This document shows, piece after piece, positions 16,856 through 27,403 of a DNA stretch of 64,000 nucleotides. The DNA lies in the NCBI RefSeq assembly GCF_001654495.1, contig NZ_CP015849.1, positions 372,001 to 436,000 of the forward strand, in the 5' to 3' direction. The notes beneath the pieces are model-generated. The model made no database searches and was not told the origin of the DNA. It was given only the letters and a program-made list of their open reading frames with translations. Every line of letters begins with the position of its first letter. Position 1 is the first letter of the stretch. Source of the DNA: Streptomyces sp. SAT1 (GTDB taxonomy: Bacteria; Actinomycetota; Actinomycetes; Streptomycetales; Streptomycetaceae). A program made the translations under genes and the position numbers.

Positions 16856-18463
16856 ATGAGAACATCACTCCACTCGGCCGGCGCACGGGACCCGGGCGGC
16901 ACGGCCCGGCCGACGGGACGGCTCCGGCCGCCGGGGCGGCGCGGGACGGCCCTGGCCGCGGGTGCCGCCGCGCTGGCCGCGTTCGCCACCATGGCACTGA
17001 CGGCGCCCGCCGCGTCCGCCGCACCCGTGGCGACGGCCGCCGCGCGCACCGGCGCCGGACCCGCGGTGCCCGCCCTGCACTGGACCTCCTGCCCCTACCC
17101 GGACGCCCCCGCCGAACTGCAGTGCGCCTCCATCGAGGTGCCGGTGGACCACGCGCACCCGGACGGACGGAAGACGACGGTCACGGTGGACCGGCTGCGG
17201 GCGACCGGCGCGCATCCCGTGGGCAGCCTGTTCTTCGATCCGGGCGGTCCGGGCGGGTCGGGCACGGAGTTCCTGTACGGCGAGGCCATGGGCGCGCGGT
17301 TGTTCTCCGCCGCCACCCGGGAGCACTTCGACGTGATCGGTGTGGATCCGCGCGGTGTCGGCCTGAGCAGTCCGGTGCGCTGCGATCCGGCGCTGCTAAA
17401 CCGGCAGGTGTCGCTGTTCCCCGAGGACGAGGCCGCGTTCCGGCGCCTGGTGGAGCGGAACCGGGAGCTGGGCGAGAGCTGCCGCCGGCTGACCGGCCCC
17501 CTGCTGGACCATGTGGACACCGTCAGCGCGGCACGCGACCTCGAACTGCTGCGCAGGGCCCTGGGGCAGGGCAAGCTCAACTACCTGGGCCTGTCCTACG
17601 GTTCGCAGCTGGGCGCGACCTACGCCGAACTGTTCCCCGACCGCGTCCGGACCATGGCGCTGGACGGCGCCCTCGACCACTCGCTGTCCACTCCGGCGCT
17701 GATGCGCGGCGAGACCCACGCCTACGAGGACTCCCTCGACCGGTTCGCCGACTGGTGCGCGCGGGACACCTCGTGCTCGCTGCACGGCACCGATGTGGGG
17801 CGTCTCGTGGACGAGTTGGTGACGAAGGCCGACCACACCCCGATCCCGGCCCCGCAGTGCGCCGAGGACGGCGACTGCCGGACCTCGGTGACCGGTGAGG
17901 ACATCCTCCTCGGTCTGCAGAACCTGCTGCTGTTCCCGGTCCGCCGGGCGGATCTGGCACTCGCGCTGGGCCGGGCGCGCGACGGTGACGGCTCCGCGTT
18001 CTCCCCGGCCCTGGCCGCCGGTCCGAGCGACCGCGTCGCCAACGGCAGCGCCCTCGCGATCGAGTGCCAGGACTGGCCGACGCCGGTGCGGACCCTCGAC
18101 GACCTGCGGCGGCTGCGGCGGGCCGGGCAGGCGGCGGCGCCCCGGCTGGGCGGCGCGTCGCAGTCGTGGACCATTCTGGCGGGCTGCGCCGGCTGGCCCG
18201 CGCCGGTGACGAATCCGCCCCGGCCGCTGCATGTGCACGGTGCCCCGCCGATCCTGATCACCAACGCGACCCACGACCCGTCGACGGCCTATCCGTGGGC
18301 CGTGCGGCTGGAGCGCGCGCTGCCCTCCGGTGTGCTGGCGACCCGCGACGGCGACGGCCACACCAGCTATCTGGCCCACGGCACCAGCCGTACGCGGGAC
18401 GCCATCGACGACTACCTGGTCACCGGCCGGACCCCGCCGCGGGGCACGGTCTACACCGACTGA
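16856..18463 (+). CDS. secreted tripeptidyl aminopeptidase (S33 alpha/beta hydrolase)
   Basis: A 535-residue secreted serine peptidase. The N-terminus is arginine-rich, followed by a hydrophobic alanine-rich segment ending in an AxA-type cleavage region (about residues 25-55). The mature enzyme shows FDPGGPGGSG (oxyanion region), GLSYGS with Ser247, a late ATHDPSTAY segment for the Asp and DGDGHTSY for the His. This is the Streptomyces tripeptidyl aminopeptidase family, which removes tripeptides from extracellular proteins and can process transglutaminase-like precursors. The ATG at 16856 is chosen for GGAAGAG about 9 nt upstream. It stands alone and converges with the SRPBCC gene at a hairpin. 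Confidence 0.93.
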   Translation: MRTSLHSAGARDPGGTARPTGRLRPPGRRGTALAAGAAALAAFATMALTAPAASAAPVATAAARTGAGPAVPALHWTSCPYPDAPAELQCASIEVPVDHAHPDGRKTTVTVDRLRATGAHPVGSLFFDPGGPGGSGTEFLYGEAMGARLFSAATREHFDVIGVDPRGVGLSSPVRCDPALLNRQVSLFPEDEAAFRRLVERNRELGESCRRLTGPLLDHVDTVSAARDLELLRRALGQGKLNYLGLSYGSQLGATYAELFPDRVRTMALDGALDHSLSTPALMRGETHAYEDSLDRFADWCARDTSCSLHGTDVGRLVDELVTKADHTPIPAPQCAEDGDCRTSVTGEDILLGLQNLLLFPVRRADLALALGRARDGDGSAFSPALAAGPSDRVANGSALAIECQDWPTPVRTLDDLRRLRRAGQAAAPRLGGASQSWTILAGCAGWPAPVTNPPRPLHVHGAPPILITNATHDPSTAYPWAVRLERALPSGVLATRDGDGHTSYLAHGTSRTRDAIDDYLVTGRTPPRGTVYTD

Positions 18464-18517
18464 CCCGGCCGACCCGGCTCACGCGCGCCCTCGCGGCCCT
18501 CGCGGCCCTCAAGGGCG

Positions 18518-18554
18518 GGCCCCGGACCTCACCTCACCGGTGGGTTCCGGGGCC
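18518..18554. terminator. bidirectional terminator-like hairpin
   Basis: GGCCCCGGA (18518-18526) pairs perfectly with TCCGGGGCC (18546-18554), and the loop contains the 8-bp palindrome CACCGGTG. It lies between the convergent aminopeptidase and SRPBCC genes. There is no U-tract, as is usual for Streptomyces. Confidence 0.6.
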
Positions 18555-18572
18555 TTGCCGCGGGCCGCCGGG

Positions 18573-19208
18573 TCAGCGCGTGAGGTGGTGGTGGGCGCGG
18601 GCCTCGGCGGTGGACTTCAGGTCGAGCAGCCACTGTTCGAGACCCTGGCGGAGGATCGCGGTCGCGGTGGGCACGTCGGCGTCCACCTGGGGGCCGGTGT
18701 GGGTCTCCTCGGTGCGCACCAGGACGCCTCCCCTGACCTTGGTGAAGTTCCACACGTGGACGCCGTCGATGTGCAGGCCCTCGCCGTCGGCGGGCCCGGT
18801 CCAGCGGATGCAGTCGCCGGGCCGGATCTGCCGGACGGTCGAGGTGATGTCCAGGCGGGTGGCGGGCGTCGAGGGGTTGGGCGGGACCGGGGTGGTCCAC
18901 CGGAAGGCCGAGCCGGGCCGCAGCGGGCCGTGGTCGAGGCGCTGCGCGGTCGTGACGGCGGCCTGCCAGGCCGGCCAGCGCTCGATGTCGGTCTGGACCT
19001 TCCAGACGGTGTGCAGCGGCGCGTGGATCACGGTCTCCGTCCGGTGGCGGACCCGCGCGCCGGGGTCGACGCCCGCCCCGCGGCAGGTGAGGGAGGCGGC
19101 GGGGCGGCCGGGGTGCGCCGTGGCGGCACCGGCGGGTACGGCGGCGGTACCGAGGACACCGACGGCGAGCGGGACGGCGAGCAGGGCGGAGCGGAGCGTG
19201 CGGGACAT
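18573..19208 (-). CDS. secreted SRPBCC (START-like) family protein
   Basis: 211 residues. The first 28 or so form a Sec signal peptide (MSRTLRSALLAVPLAVGVLG, then AxA). The remainder reads as an SRPBCC/polyketide-cyclase-like fold (HRTETVIHAPLHTVWKVQTD opening, DIERWPAW, late amphipathic helix EQWLLDLKSTAEAR). Such folds bind hydrophobic ligands; an exported form is less common than a cytoplasmic one. It is divergent from a TetR regulator with shared operator-like repeats, so TetR probably represses it. Ligand unknown. Confidence 0.85.
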   Translation of the reverse strand: MSRTLRSALLAVPLAVGVLGTAAVPAGAATAHPGRPAASLTCRGAGVDPGARVRHRTETVIHAPLHTVWKVQTDIERWPAWQAAVTTAQRLDHGPLRPGSAFRWTTPVPPNPSTPATRLDITSTVRQIRPGDCIRWTGPADGEGLHIDGVHVWNFTKVRGGVLVRTEETHTGPQVDADVPTATAILRQGLEQWLLDLKSTAEARAHHHLTR

Positions 19209-19298
19209 GGCGTTCTCCTGTGTCGAGGGGGTGGCCGGAGACGGCAGACGCGGCTGGACGGGACCGGACGTGTCCAGAAGTGGCTAGAGGGCCGTCCG

Positions 19299-19364
19299 TT
19301 CGTTAGAAGTTATAACGTGCGGCGGATCGGCCGGTCAACAGCCTTCGTGATACCTTCTAACGAA
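19299..19364. promoter_or_regulatory. TetR operator-like repeats between SRPBCC and TetR genes
   Basis: TTCGTTAGAAG (19299-19309) and its exact reverse complement CTTCTAACGAA (19354-19364) flank the middle of the divergent intergenic region. The left element also contains the dyad CGTTA-N7-TAACG (19301-19317) and the 8-bp palindrome GTTATAAC. The AT-rich sequence stands out from its surroundings. These are likely binding sites of the adjacent TetR protein. Confidence 0.65.
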
Positions 19365-19406
19365 ACCTTGAGCACATAGCCGAGGCGACGGGGAAGGAGG
19401 CGGGCC

Positions 19407-20069
19407 ATGGCGAAGGCGGAGGCGGCGGAGGCCAGGAACCCTCGGGAGCGCTATCGCGCGCAGGTCCGGGCGGAGATCAAGGAGCACGCCTGGGAGCAGA
19501 TCGCCACCGCGGGGGTGCCCGCGCTCTCCCTCAACGCGATCGCGCGGCAGATGGGCATGAGCGGACCCGCGCTGTACCGCTACTTCGCCAACCGCGACGA
19601 CCTGATCACCGAGCTGATCCGGGACGCGTACCGCAGTCTCGACGAGACGCTCGCCGCCGCCGCGGCCGGCGGCGCGGACCTGGCAGGACTGGCGCACGCA
19701 CTGCGCGAATGGGCCCTGGCGGACCCGCAGCGGTACTTCCTCATCTACGGCACCCCGGTCCCCGGCTACCACGCGCCGCAGGACACCACCGAGACCTCCG
19801 CGCGGATCATGGCGACCCTGCTCGACGCCTGCACGGCGGCGCTCGCCCCGGACACCCCCGCGACTCCGTTCGGCGCCCATCTGGCGAACCACCGGGACTG
19901 GGCCCGCGAGCATCCCGCCCCGCCCGAGGCCCTGCACCGGGCCCTGTCCTTCTGGACCCGGCTGCACGGCCTGCTGTCCCTGGAACTCGCCGGCCACTTC
20001 ACCGGCATGGCCTTCGACCCGGCCCTGTTCTTCGCGGCGGAACTGGCCGGCCTCACGGACCGCGCCTGA
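19407..20069 (+). CDS. TetR/AcrR family transcriptional regulator
   Basis: 220 residues. The N-terminal HTH is clear: SLNAIARQMGMSGPALYRYF (about residues 47-66) ending in the usual ALYRYFANRDDLI. The C-terminal half is a ligand-binding helical domain with the WHG-like ending seen in one TetR subgroup (LSFWTRLHGLLSLEL). A GGAAGGAGG site lies upstream of the ATG. It is divergent from the secreted SRPBCC gene, with an inverted repeat pair between, so it probably represses both. Inducer unknown. Confidence 0.92.
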   Translation: MAKAEAAEARNPRERYRAQVRAEIKEHAWEQIATAGVPALSLNAIARQMGMSGPALYRYFANRDDLITELIRDAYRSLDETLAAAAAGGADLAGLAHALREWALADPQRYFLIYGTPVPGYHAPQDTTETSARIMATLLDACTAALAPDTPATPFGAHLANHRDWAREHPAPPEALHRALSFWTRLHGLLSLELAGHFTGMAFDPALFFAAELAGLTDRA

Positions 20070-20196
20070 CACGGCCGTGACGTCCGGGCACCGCGCCGGG
20101 ACCTCCGCCGCCGGAACGCCCCGCGCCCGTACGATCCGTTCCCGGCGGACCGCTCCCCCGACCGGACCGCGCCCCGACGACCCGGAGGACACCCCC

Positions 20197-20583
20197 ATGA
20201 GGATCCATCTCTCCAGCGTCTTCGTCGACGACCAGGAGAAGGCCCTGCGCTTCTACACCGAGGTGCTCGGCTTCGTGAAGAAACACGACGTCCCGGTGGG
20301 CCCGGACCGCTGGCTGACCGTGGTCTCGGCGGAGGAACCGGACGGCACCGAGCTGCTGCTCGAACCCTCCGGCCACCCCGCGGTACGGCCCTACAAGTCG
20401 GCGCTCGTCCAGGACGGCATCCCGGCGACCTCCTTCGCCGTGGACGACGTGCACGCCGAGTTCGAGCGGCTGCGCGGCCTCGGTGTGCGCTTCGTCCAGG
20501 AGCCGCTGGAGACGGGCCCGGTCACCACGGCGGTGCTGGACGACACCTGCGGCAATCTGATCCAGCTCGTCCACTCGCGGTGA
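20197..20583 (+). CDS. VOC (glyoxalase/bleomycin-resistance fold) family protein
   Basis: 128 residues. The opening IHLSSVFVDDQEKALRFYTE and the later TSFAVDDVHAEFERLRGLGV show the two beta-alpha-beta-beta-beta repeats of the vicinal oxygen chelate fold. Candidate metal ligands are His4, Glu47-region acids and the late C-G-N-LIQLVH segment. The ATG at 20197 has GGAGGAC about 9 nt upstream; the longer frame upstream is not family-like. It lies alone between a TetR gene and a convergent DUF4157 gene. Substrate unknown. Confidence 0.88.
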   Translation: MRIHLSSVFVDDQEKALRFYTEVLGFVKKHDVPVGPDRWLTVVSAEEPDGTELLLEPSGHPAVRPYKSALVQDGIPATSFAVDDVHAEFERLRGLGVRFVQEPLETGPVTTAVLDDTCGNLIQLVHSR

Positions 20584-20613
20584 GCCCGCCCGCCGGGTGA
20601 GCGCGCAAGACGG

Positions 20614-22161
20614 TCAGTCGGACTCGTACTCCGACTCGGAGTCGGGCGGCACATGGACGAAGTCGCCCTTGGCCATGTCGCCGTCGACCACCCACTCGCC
20701 GGTCAGCCGCGCGCCCACGTCACCGGCGCGCGAGCGGATCTCGTCGACGACGGCCCGCTCCCCGCGCATCCACTGCGGCATCAGCCAGTTGGGGAAGAAC
20801 TGCCCATGGGCGCCCGCGGCGACCACCCGGTAGCCGAGCTGCCGCCCGATGTGCTCGTTGACCGCCTCGAACGCCCACTGGCAGGCGACACAGGCCAGCT
20901 TGACCCCGCCCATGTACACCGTCTTGGGGTCGCCCGGGTCCCTGGGCGCCTTCTTCCACGCGGCGACCTGCTCGCCCAGCAGGGTCATCTCGCCGTGCTG
21001 GGCGGGGACGCCCTTCTTGACCGGCGCGCTGATCGCGTACCAGGTGAGCGGCTTGTGCAACGCCGCGCGGATGGCGTCCAGTTCGGGCGACTCCGTGTGC
21101 TGGGCGGCGTACGAACCGGCGTCCAGGGCGCGGAGCTTGCTGCGGTCCTGCCGCTCGCGCTGCCGCTCCGCCGGGGCCGAGCCCCATCCGTGGTGGCCCG
21201 CCCTGGGCGCGGCGCCCCCGGCGAAGCCCCGGACCTCGGCGTCGATCGCCTGGCGCTGCTGCTCGGTGACCACCCGCTTGCCGGTGTTGCCCGCGATGCC
21301 CAGGGTGCCGTCGGGCAGCAGGTTGACGGCCAGGTGCGGGGTGAACTTCTTCCCGGCGCGCGGGTCCGTGGCGAGGATGACGCGTTCGGCGGTACGGGCC
21401 ACCCGGTCCAGCATCCGCAGGGCGGCGTCCCGGTCGGACTCGCCGGACTCCTCGGTCTGCCGGAACGAGGGGGCGCGCTGCACGGCGGCGCGCTGCACGG
21501 CGGCCTCCGGCGCGGACCGCCGCTGGGCGGCCCCGCCCGTCCCGCCCGTGTCCTCGCGTGTCGTCGTGGGGAGCGCGGCGGCCAGGACGCGGTGCGCGTT
21601 GGCCTCCGCCTCGCGTTCGAACCGGTCGCTGGGGTCGCTGACGCGCAGGCCGTCGCCGTGGTCGGTGCCGGCGACCGGTCCCTGGCGCTGCTGGACGACA
21701 TGGGTCAGCTCATGGGCCAGGGTGTGCCGGTCGGCGCCGCCCTCGCCGACGACGACATGGCTGCCGGAGGTGTACGCGCGGGCGCCGATCTCGGCGGCCG
21801 AGCGCCGCGCCGCCTGGTCGGTGTGCATGCGCACGTCCGAGAAGTCCGCGCCGAGCCGGGCCTCCATCTCGGAGCGCAGTCCCGGTTCCAGCGGCGCGCC
21901 GGGGGTGCGCAGCACCTCGTGCACGGCGGAACGCTGGACGGGCGCCGCCTCGTCCGCGGCGGTGCCGTGTCCGCAGCCCGGACCGTGGCTGTGGCGCTCC
22001 TGGTCGAGCATCCGGGCCACGGCGGCGTTGCCCGCCGTGCGCTGGAGGTGCAGGAGCGAGGCGGCCTCCGGCCCGGCGGCGGCCGGCGGGCGGCCCGTGC
22101 GGTCCTTCACGGGCCGCGTGCCCGTGTCCCGTTCCGAGTTGTCCTGCGGGCGCGCGCGCAT
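20614..22161 (-). CDS. DUF4157 (eCIS core) protein with C-terminal deaminase-like domain
   Basis: About 515 residues. The N-terminal half has a LLHLQRTAGNAAVARML stretch and a DUF4157 domain ending in AHELTHVVQQRQG, with HELTH at residues 150-154. DUF4157 marks proteins linked to extracellular contractile injection systems. After a glutamine-rich linker the C-terminus changes character: AVNLLPDGTLGIAGNTG, then H389-G-E391, then 33 residues later C424-V-A-C427. This HxE...CxxC arrangement is the zinc signature of the cytidine-deaminase-like fold found in many polymorphic toxins. No contractile injection genes or evident immunity gene are adjacent. The protein ends in an acidic Ser/Glu/Asp tail. 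The deaminase assignment is inference from spacing and context. Confidence 0.8.
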   Translation of the reverse strand: MRARPQDNSERDTGTRPVKDRTGRPPAAAGPEAASLLHLQRTAGNAAVARMLDQERHSHGPGCGHGTAADEAAPVQRSAVHEVLRTPGAPLEPGLRSEMEARLGADFSDVRMHTDQAARRSAAEIGARAYTSGSHVVVGEGGADRHTLAHELTHVVQQRQGPVAGTDHGDGLRVSDPSDRFEREAEANAHRVLAAALPTTTREDTGGTGGAAQRRSAPEAAVQRAAVQRAPSFRQTEESGESDRDAALRMLDRVARTAERVILATDPRAGKKFTPHLAVNLLPDGTLGIAGNTGKRVVTEQQRQAIDAEVRGFAGGAAPRAGHHGWGSAPAERQRERQDRSKLRALDAGSYAAQHTESPELDAIRAALHKPLTWYAISAPVKKGVPAQHGEMTLLGEQVAAWKKAPRDPGDPKTVYMGGVKLACVACQWAFEAVNEHIGRQLGYRVVAAGAHGQFFPNWLMPQWMRGERAVVDEIRSRAGDVGARLTGEWVVDGDMAKGDFVHVPPDSESEYESD

Positions 22162-22330
22162 GACGGTCAGTCCACTCCTCCGGTAGCTCTCCCTCCATGG
22201 GAAGGTGCCGGGGGCGCCCGGGGCAAGGCACTTTCGGGCAGGGCCGGGGGCAGGACCGCCGGGCACCCTACGGGCACACGGGCCGGCGGAGGGCCCGTCG
22301 GCCGGGAGCGGGACCGGCACCCGGCCGTAC

Positions 22331-22372
22331 GGCGGGAGGGCCCGGCGCCGGGTGGCGCCGGGCCCTCCCGCC
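22331..22372 (-). terminator. strong hairpin terminator downstream of argG
   Basis: A perfect 19-bp stem (22331-22349 with 22354-22372) closes on a 4-nt loop. It begins about 38 nt past the argG stop and lies in the 249-nt gap before the DUF4157 gene. There is no U-tract, but the stem is among the strongest in the window. Confidence 0.8.
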
Positions 22373-22410
22373 GGGGCCGATGTCCGCCGCTGTCCGCGGG
22401 CGGTGTGCCG

Positions 22411-24411
<2,001 letters not shown>

Positions 24412-24488
24412 GCCCGGGGGCGGCGGGAACCCGCGGGTGCCCGGTCGTGGAGATCCGCGAGCGTGCCGTGCGGCCCCGCGGGCCGCGG

Positions 24489-25559
24489 TCAAGTGCGGTC
24501 GGCACTCCCCCGCACCGGCCTGGTCGAGGCCCGGGGCAGCAGTTTCGCCGGGACCAGGCGGTGGCGGGGGGCGGTGCCGGGCGCCGGTGGGTGGCGGATC
24601 ACGTCGATGAGGAGTTCCGCGGCCTGCCGGCCGATCTCCTCGGGAGCGAGGTCGAGGGCGGTGAGGGCGGGCCGGGCACCGCGGGCGAACTCCCCGTCGG
24701 CGCCGACCACGATCTGCACGTCGTCCGGGACGGTGAGACCGAGTTCCCGGCACACGGCCACGGCGGCGAAGCCGAACTTCTCCATCACGACGTAGAGGGC
24801 GTCGGGCCGGCCGGGGCGGGTGAGCAGGCGCCGGGCGGCGGCCGTGGAGTCGGTGCCGGGCTCGGCGCGGTCCATGAGGACGGGACGCCCGGTGCGGGCG
24901 CACCAGTCGCGGTAGGCGCTCGCCGCGTCCTCGTCGTAGGACTGGCCGGTGGATCCGGTGAGCAGCCCGATGCGGCGGGCCCCGGTGGCGGCGAGGTGGT
25001 CGAAGGCGGAGACGGCGCAGGTGGACAGTTCGTTGTCGACCGAGGGGAAGGTGTCCTTGCGGGACAGGTCGCGGCCGGTGGTGACGACGGGCACGCCCAT
25101 GGCGGAGAGCCGGGTGAGCAGCGGGTCGTCGGTGAGCGGGTCGATGACGATCGTGCCGTCCAGCGGCAGCGAGTCGAAGGGGCGGCCGTCGAGCGAGGGC
25201 GGCACCAGCACCAGCGAGTACTCGTGCGCCATCGCCGTCCAGGTGGCCGCGTTGACGATCTTGACGAAGTACTCGATGTCGGTGATGCCGCCCTCGACGG
25301 CGGTGCGGTGGGTCAGGCCGAGCAGCCCGGTGCGGGCGCCGCGCAGGCCGCGCGCGTTGGGGTTGGCGCGGTAGCCGATCTCGGCCGCGACCGCGAGGAC
25401 GCGGGCGCGGGTCTCGGCGCCGACCCGGCCCACTCCGTTGAGCGCGTGCGAGGCGGTGGTGACGGAGACACCGGCCCGGCGGGCGACCTCGCGCAGCCCG
25501 CCGCCCCCCTTGGCCGCACGCGGCGTGCGGTGGCTGGTCGGCTCTGTGACGTCTGGCAT
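24489..25559 (-). CDS. LacI family transcriptional regulator
   Basis: 356 residues. The N-terminal HTH reads LREVARRAGVSVTTASHALN (about residues 22-41), followed by the hinge helix (NPNARGLRGARTGLLGL). The rest is a periplasmic-binding-protein-like sensor (about 70-330). It is divergent from a purine permease operon; the 198-nt gap holds three 18-bp TGCCAAAACG-type palindromes, the form preferred by LacI proteins. It is therefore the probable repressor of adenine uptake and deamination and of itself. The ligand may be a purine, by inference. Confidence 0.93.
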   Translation of the reverse strand: MPDVTEPTSHRTPRAAKGGGGLREVARRAGVSVTTASHALNGVGRVGAETRARVLAVAAEIGYRANPNARGLRGARTGLLGLTHRTAVEGGITDIEYFVKIVNAATWTAMAHEYSLVLVPPSLDGRPFDSLPLDGTIVIDPLTDDPLLTRLSAMGVPVVTTGRDLSRKDTFPSVDNELSTCAVSAFDHLAATGARRIGLLTGSTGQSYDEDAASAYRDWCARTGRPVLMDRAEPGTDSTAAARRLLTRPGRPDALYVVMEKFGFAAVAVCRELGLTVPDDVQIVVGADGEFARGARPALTALDLAPEEIGRQAAELLIDVIRHPPAPGTAPRHRLVPAKLLPRASTRPVRGSADRT

Positions 25560-25575
25560 GCGGCGAGCCTACCGG

Positions 25576-25605
25576 TTGACTGCCAAAACGTTTGGGCAGT
25601 ACCGT
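25576..25605 (+). promoter_or_regulatory. sigma-70-type promoter of the purine operon
   Basis: TTGACT (25576-25581) and TACCGT (25600-25605) are separated by 18 bp, fitting the Streptomyces housekeeping pattern TTGAC-N18-TANNNT. The first LacI-type operator lies almost exactly in the spacer, so repressor and polymerase would exclude each other. The permease ATG is about 150 nt downstream. Confidence 0.65.
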
Positions 25606-25666
25606 CCACCTCATTGCCAAAACGATTGGGCAGCGTCGCCCGGCTTTTTGCCAAAACGTTTCGGCA
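25581..25666. promoter_or_regulatory. three phased LacI-type operators
   Basis: Three 18-bp near-palindromes, TGCCAAAACGTTTGGGCA (25581-25598), TGCCAAAACGATTGGGCA (25615-25632) and TGCCAAAACGTTTCGGCA (25649-25666), are each offset by exactly 34 bp. The central ACGT/ACGA with flanking TGCC/GGCA is a standard LacI-family operator. They lie between the LacI gene and the permease. Confidence 0.85.
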
Positions 25667-25757
25667 CCTCTTCCGGCCACGCGCCGGACCTCCCCGTACG
25701 CCTGCCCGTCCCGTCCCTCCAGGCCGGGGCGCGAGTCCGCAAAGGACGCCTGCACCC

Positions 25758-27320
25758 ATGGCCGAGGCCAATGCCGCCGCCCCGCCGGGACCGCCCGGGA
25801 CCTCCGCGCCCGCCGGTTCTCCCGGACTCTCCGCGTCCACTCCGTCCGCCGCGTCCGGCGCATCTGCCGCCTCCGGTGCTTCCGGTGTCTCCGGTGTCTC
25901 CGGTGTCTCCGGTGTCTCCGTCTTCACGGTCGAGCAGCGCGGCATCGACGCCGTGCCCGCCGAGGAGCGCCAGGGCGGCCCGAGCCGGCTGCTCGGCCTG
26001 TGGGCCGGGACCAACACCACCGTCTTCACCGTGGTCTACGGGGCGCTCGTCGTCTCCTTCGGGCTGTCGTTCTGGTACGCGGTCGCGCTGATCGTCGTCG
26101 GCAATGTGCTCGGCTTCGCGGTCACCGGTCTCACCAGCCTCCAGGGGCCGCGCACCGGCACCTCCACGCACTCCGTCTCCCGGGCCGCGTTCGGCCCGCG
26201 CGGCGGGAAGCTCCCGGCCCTGCTGAGCTGGGTGATGCTCGTCGGCTTCGAGGCGGGCGGCATGGTGCTGATCGTGCTCGCCGGGCTCGCCCTGCTCGGC
26301 CAGGCCGGCATCACCGCCACCACACCCGTGAAGGTGCTCGTCATCGCCGCCGCGGCCGGGCTCCAGATGCTGCTGCCGCTGGCCGGCTACCACCTGATCA
26401 TGAAGGTGCAGAAGTACTTCGCCTGGATCTTCGCCGCGATGTTCGCGGTCATGGCCGTCCTCGTCTTCCCGAAGGCCGACCTCGCCGGCCACGGCCAGGC
26501 GCCCTCCCTGGTGACCGTCTCCCTGGTCCTCGCGATGGTCACCGCCTCGGGCGGCCTGTCCTGGGCGGACATGGGCAGCGACTACTCGCGCTACCTGCCG
26601 GCCGACTCCCGGCCCCGCAAGGTGTTCGCCTGTGCCGCGCTCGGCGGCATGGTGCCCAACGTCCTGCTCCAGATCCTCGGCGCCGCCGTCGCCACCGCGA
26701 CCACCGACGCCGCCGACCCGGTCTCCGGGCTGCCGCAGATCCTGCCCGGCTGGTTCACCACCCCGTACCTGCTGCTGGCGATCGTCTCGCTGCTCGCCGT
26801 GAACACCACGGACATGTACTCCTCCGGGCTGAACCTGCTGGCCGTCGGTCTGCCCGTCAAGCGCTGGATGGTCGTCTTCGTCGACCTCTCGCTGTGCACC
26901 GGCATCACCCTCTGGGCGGTCTTCTCCGCCGACTTCTACACCCTGCTCTCCGACTTCCTCAGCCTCATCGTGCTCTGGCTCGCCCCCTGGGCCGCCGTCT
27001 ACCTGACCGACTGGGCGCTGCGCCGGGGCCGCTACGACGTGCCCTCGCTGTTCCCCGACGGGGCCGGCCGCAAGGGCGTCTACTGGCACAAGGGCGGCGT
27101 CCGCCCGGCCGGACTGCTCGCCGTGCTGCTCGGCTGCGCCGCCGCCGTGCTCTGGGTCGACTCGGCCGTCTTCACCGGTCCGCTCTCGCGCGCGGCGGGC
27201 GGCCTGGACCTCTCCGTGTTCGCGGGCGCCCTGGTCGCCGGGGGCGTGTACTGGCTGCTGGCCCGCCACACCGTACGCGCCGAAGCCGCGACCGTGCCCG
27301 TGCCCGCGGCCACCGCCTGA
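25758..27320 (+). CDS. NCS1-family nucleobase permease (cytosine/purine type)
   Basis: 520 residues with about twelve membrane segments. The conserved opening GLWAGTNTTVFTVVYGALVV and the mid-protein segment SWADMGSDYSRYLP identify the nucleobase:cation symporter-1 family (CodB-like). The N-terminus is an unusual 55-residue Ala/Ser/Gly/Pro tail containing SGVSGVSGVSG. It is the first gene of an operon with two adenine deaminases (84 and 27 nt spacings), so adenine is the likely substrate. The ATG at 25758 has AAAGGA 11 nt upstream. LacI operators precede it. Confidence 0.93.
   Translation: MAEANAAAPPGPPGTSAPAGSPGLSASTPSAASGASAASGASGVSGVSGVSGVSVFTVEQRGIDAVPAEERQGGPSRLLGLWAGTNTTVFTVVYGALVVSFGLSFWYAVALIVVGNVLGFAVTGLTSLQGPRTGTSTHSVSRAAFGPRGGKLPALLSWVMLVGFEAGGMVLIVLAGLALLGQAGITATTPVKVLVIAAAAGLQMLLPLAGYHLIMKVQKYFAWIFAAMFAVMAVLVFPKADLAGHGQAPSLVTVSLVLAMVTASGGLSWADMGSDYSRYLPADSRPRKVFACAALGGMVPNVLLQILGAAVATATTDAADPVSGLPQILPGWFTTPYLLLAIVSLLAVNTTDMYSSGLNLLAVGLPVKRWMVVFVDLSLCTGITLWAVFSADFYTLLSDFLSLIVLWLAPWAAVYLTDWALRRGRYDVPSLFPDGAGRKGVYWHKGGVRPAGLLAVLLGCAAAVLWVDSAVFTGPLSRAAGGLDLSVFAGALVAGGVYWLLARHTVRAEAATVPVPAATA
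25873..25920 (+). repeat. 9-bp tandem repeat in the permease N-terminus
   Basis: CCGGTGTCT-type 9-mers repeat four times after a variant copy, encoding (Ser-Gly-Val)n. The repeat is in frame, so copy number change would lengthen the tail without frameshift. Confidence 0.85.
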
Positions 27321-27403
27321 GCCGACCGGGCACCTCCGGCACCTCACGCACCTCGCACTCGATCCCGTCTCTCCTGTCTTCCTCGTCCTCTGGAGCCACC
27401 CCC

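Noticed and set aside
20626..20650. CCGACTCGGAGTCGG palindrome at the end of the DUF4157 gene
   Set aside because: It lies in codons for the acidic Ser/Glu tail and is explained by codon choice; a weak terminator role is possible but unsupported.
24447..25757. In-frame extension upstream of the NCS1 permease
   Set aside because: It crosses the LacI gene and its operators on the opposite strand; the ATG at 25758 has a ribosome binding site and matches the family start region.
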